Assembly: GCF_000722685.1 (NCBI RefSeq) | Contig: NZ_JPFV01000012.1 | Coordinates: 124,001 to 188,000, forward strand | Direction: 5' to 3' | DNA length: 64,000 bases | From: Streptococcus mitis | GTDB lineage: Bacteria > Bacillota > Bacilli > Lactobacillales > Streptococcaceae | Shown: positions 62,701 through 64,000 of the stretch, piece after piece | Layout: every line of letters begins with the position of its first letter | How positions within the stretch are numbered: position 1 is the first letter of the stretch | Program-made: the position numbers and the translations under genes | The notes under the pieces: generated by a model | Told to the model about the DNA's origin: nothing | Databases searched by the model: none | Seen by the model: the letters and a program-made list of their open reading frames with translations, nothing else

Positions 62701-64000
62701 ACCATCATTTGTAACTTTTCCTACTAAAATTGGAGCTGGTACTTGTACTTCCTTACTTAAATCTTGATTAAGCTTAGATTTCAAACTTTCTAAGCCTTTC
62801 ACCCGAACAACATGGTTCGATTCGTCATAAGTTAATTCAAAATCTGAACTAACTTTTTTGGAAGCTTCAACATCTAACACAAAACCTAAAGGCAAGGCAT
62901 CCACAATTTCAAAGTCGGTAATAGCTTCACGATTAGCTGGAAGTGGCTTAGTTGTTAATTCCCACTGTACTGTTGAAAGCTTAGGCACATAGCTTTTATC
63001 AATAGATTCACCTGTAGAATTCTTTACAAACTTTTCAAGATCAGGTGTAGCCTGTAAACGTGCATATCTAACTCTAACTGTTGGAGCTGACAACAAAGAT
63101 GGAATTTCTTTCTCCTTTGGCTCCTCTGGTTTTGGTGGTAGTGCTTCCTCTTCTTTCCCTTTTGGAGAACTTGGTGGAGTAGTTTCCTTCTCATAGGTTG
63201 GCTCAAATGGTTTTGTTAAGAAAGGTGCCTTTTTCAATTCTGCACCAGATCCCAAAATTGTAAACACGACATTTTGAGCATTTCCTTTCGCATTCTCTGC
63301 ATCCCATTCAGCGGGAGTTCTTCCCTCTGTCGAACCAGGGGATGATGTGTGAAGATAAGTTAGGCTAGATCCGTAACCTACTGAAGCAAAGGAACCTCTA
63401 GGAATATCTAAAACATCATTTACACCTTCTTCAACTCCTCTCATAACTCGACCATCAAAATTTAAACCAGAGGCACTTGGATTAATAACCATTCCACGAC
63501 CAGATGAACCATAACTCAAATTTGAGCCTTGCCCCCAATCGACATCTGTAATCACTGTACCAATTAATAAAGAAGCTGGTGTTGTCGTACCTTCAATATA
63601 AAAATCAAAAACCATTTCCAAACGGGTATGATTATTATAGACAAAGTATAAACTTCCTCCATCTCCTCCCTTAAGATAAACATCCGGATCTGTCACAGGA
63701 ACACCATTTTGAACTTCTCCTTGGTAGTCTCCTAAATCAGAAACCATGACTTTTGCCATAATCTTTCTACCATCTGTCAACGTTCCAATATTATGAATAT
63801 AAAATGTATCTCCAACTTTTGGAGCTTTAATTACATCGTAGACTCCTGTACGATCTTTGCCAACTTGAGTTCCTTCATTCCCTGTTACATAAGTATCTGC
63901 ATGATAGCCTAAAAATCCGTCCATGCTCTCTACTTGGAGATCATCATCTGGTACAACTGTAAAGTTACTATAATACTCCATCCCTAGACCAAATGTATTA
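59797..64000 (-). CDS. Antigen I/II-family LPXTG adhesin, 5' end outside the window
   Basis: The frame is open to base 64000 (codons before the ATG at 63981 read NTFGLG), so the gene starts beyond the window. Order: GbpC/Spa-like domain (GFLGYHADTYVTGNEGTQVG), proline-rich linker (PPSSPKGKEEEALPPKPEEP), an AgI/II C1-like domain, one divergent and three nearly identical ~180-residue isopeptide-type adhesin domains (each NIDGKQVLAGSVNYYKVTAD ... KGFYIVDDYPEEAVTINQ), a final C3-like domain (LFEYKFSDDYDETHDEYQG), and LPNTGMSRSNN, helix, RKKKE. The V-domain/alanine-rich region is not in view. Typical oral streptococcal adhesins of this class also occur on conjugative elements. Confidence 0.9.
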   Translation of the reverse strand, partial: NTFGLGMEYYSNFTVVPDDDLQVESMDGFLGYHADTYVTGNEGTQVGKDRTGVYDVIKAPKVGDTFYIHNIGTLTDGRKIMAKVMVSDLGDYQGEVQNGVPVTDPDVYLKGGDGGSLYFVYNNHTRLEMVFDFYIEGTTTPASLLIGTVITDVDWGQGSNLSYGSSGRGMVINPSASGLNFDGRVMRGVEEGVNDVLDIPRGSFASVGYGSSLTYLHTSSPGSTEGRTPAEWDAENAKGNAQNVVFTILGSGAELKKAPFLTKPFEPTYEKETTPPSSPKGKEEEALPPKPEEPKEKEIPSLLSAPTVRVRYARLQATPDLEKFVKNSTGESIDKSYVPKLSTVQWELTTKPLPANREAITDFEIVDALPLGFVLDVEASKKVSSDFELTYDESNHVVRVKGLESLKSKLNQDLSKEVQVPAPILVGKVTNDGATYKNNFQLKINNKYESYSNIVQVSTPGKPNDPDNPNNNLIQPLKHNYNKDKVIIDGKPVLAGSTNYYHITLDYDQYKGMKADSSTILKGFGAIDDYPEEAVTINQSDIRYIDSEGQEVAGISVYQYDSIDAVDNDKVKAFLASSEIKLKGAFQVFLVDDPEAYFNQYIKSGKSVTIIDPMVTKEDLRNTGKSFENTAYQVDFGNGYQTDTVVNSVPTVKPTKKNLNKAGVNIDGKQVLAGSVNYYKVTADYSQYKGIEADKDRIGKGFYIVDAYPEEAVTINQDGVQVTDSKGQVVKGLKMALYESLDKAPSGVQEALKSSNFTPKGAIQVFEAENPEEFYKTYVQAGEVLTITNPMTVKKELGQTGGKYENTAYQLDFGSAYITETVVNNVPTAKPTKKNLNKAGVNIDGKQVLAGSVNYYKVTADYSQYKGIEADKDRIGKGFYIVDDYPEEAVTINQDGVQVTDSKGQVVKGLKMALYESLDKAPTGVQEALKSSNFTPKGAIQVFEAENPEEFYKTYVQAGEVLTITNPMTVKKELGQTGGKYENTAYQIDFGSAYITETVVNNVPTAKPTKKNLNKAGVNIDGKQVLAGSVNYYKVTADYSQYKGIEADKDRIGKGFYIVDDYPEEAVTINQDGVQVTDSKGQVVKGLKMALYESLDKAPSGVQEALKSSNFTPKGAIQVFEAENPEEFYKTYVQAGEVLTITNPMTVKKELGQTGGKYENTAYQIDFGMAYVTETVVNNVPKIEPKKDVVIDHLSKESLDGKELKLNQTFNYKLVGSLIPKNRSEQLFEYKFSDDYDETHDEYQGIYQVFATVDFETSDGQKFKAGDELTKYTSQVVDKDKGKVDISFDDAFLKSILETSDFQAEVYLQMTRIQAGTVENTYRHTVNGVEVVSNTVVTHTPEEVKPEQPKKEEPKHEEPKEEVSKVELPNTGMSRSNNLALLGMAMGTIALALSMRKKKE
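60420..62040 (-). repeat. Three near-identical 540-bp tandem repeats
   Basis: Units of 540 bp (180 codons) at about 60,420-60,959, 60,960-61,499 and 61,500-62,039 encode the duplicated adhesin domains. A fourth, older unit (about 62,040-62,580) is clearly diverged. High DNA identity points to recent unequal recombination. Confidence 0.85.

Overview
The window looks like the chromosome of a mitis-group streptococcus close to Streptococcus mitis, S. oralis or S. pseudopneumoniae. Genes and order around topA-dprA-lic-tarIJ-tacF-licD, def, ssrA, htpX-lemA, rsmG, ffh and rplS are pneumococcus-like. Pneumococci normally lack CRISPR-Cas, so the complete type II-A locus argues for a commensal relative. 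The species call is inference.

Core block, 1-23,690: topA (partial); dprA (frameshifted); the phosphocholine/teichoic acid loci lic1 (tarI-tarJ-licA-licB-licC, minus strand) and lic2 (tacF-licD1-licD2, plus strand), divergent around a CiaR-type direct repeat; an IS200 remnant; rlmB and def; a CapA-like gene and a GDSL hydrolase gene, both frameshifted, around a HAD phosphatase; tmRNA; htpX-lemA; rsmG; a PyrR-type attenuator with a uracil permease; ylxM-ffh; a DUF1934 gene; an HD phosphohydrolase; and a Cof-type HAD phosphatase.

CRISPR island, about 23,690-32,350: a 29-repeat array, long-form csn2, cas2, cas1, tracrRNA and a roughly 1,120-residue Cas9. Both array repeat and Cas9 are of the S. 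thermophilus CRISPR1 type. Next to cas9 lies a small transcription unit with a structured leader, a 24-residue membrane peptide and a small HTH gene interrupted by a stop codon. The island is flanked by about 110-bp direct repeats of the HAD gene 3' end plus its terminator, which suggests it arrived as a unit. tRNA-Arg(CCU) and rplS follow.

Mobile element, about 33,070 to beyond 64,000: an integrative conjugative element of the TnGBS kind. It carries an ISLre2-type DDE transposase just upstream of the rplS promoter, a ParA/RHH partition pair with AT-rich repeats, MobC and relaxase with a candidate oriT, a 1,532-residue polyvalent primase/ArdC-like protein, a Gram-positive type IV secretion system (VirD4, VirB4, PrgI, VirB6-like and VirB8-like proteins, and a frameshifted peptidoglycan hydrolase), and two LPXTG surface proteins (vWA-G5 and antigen I/II-like). 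The last gene and the right end of the element lie outside the window.

Cross-cutting observation: four genes (dprA, the capA-like gene, the GDSL hydrolase, the VirB1-like hydrolase) are each broken by loss of one base in an A/T homopolymer. The best candidates for something undescribed are the small peptide/HTH unit beside cas9, a repeat-like sequence upstream of tracrRNA, a roughly 60-nt candidate small RNA at the left end of the element, and a divergent zinc-finger-like cargo gene.
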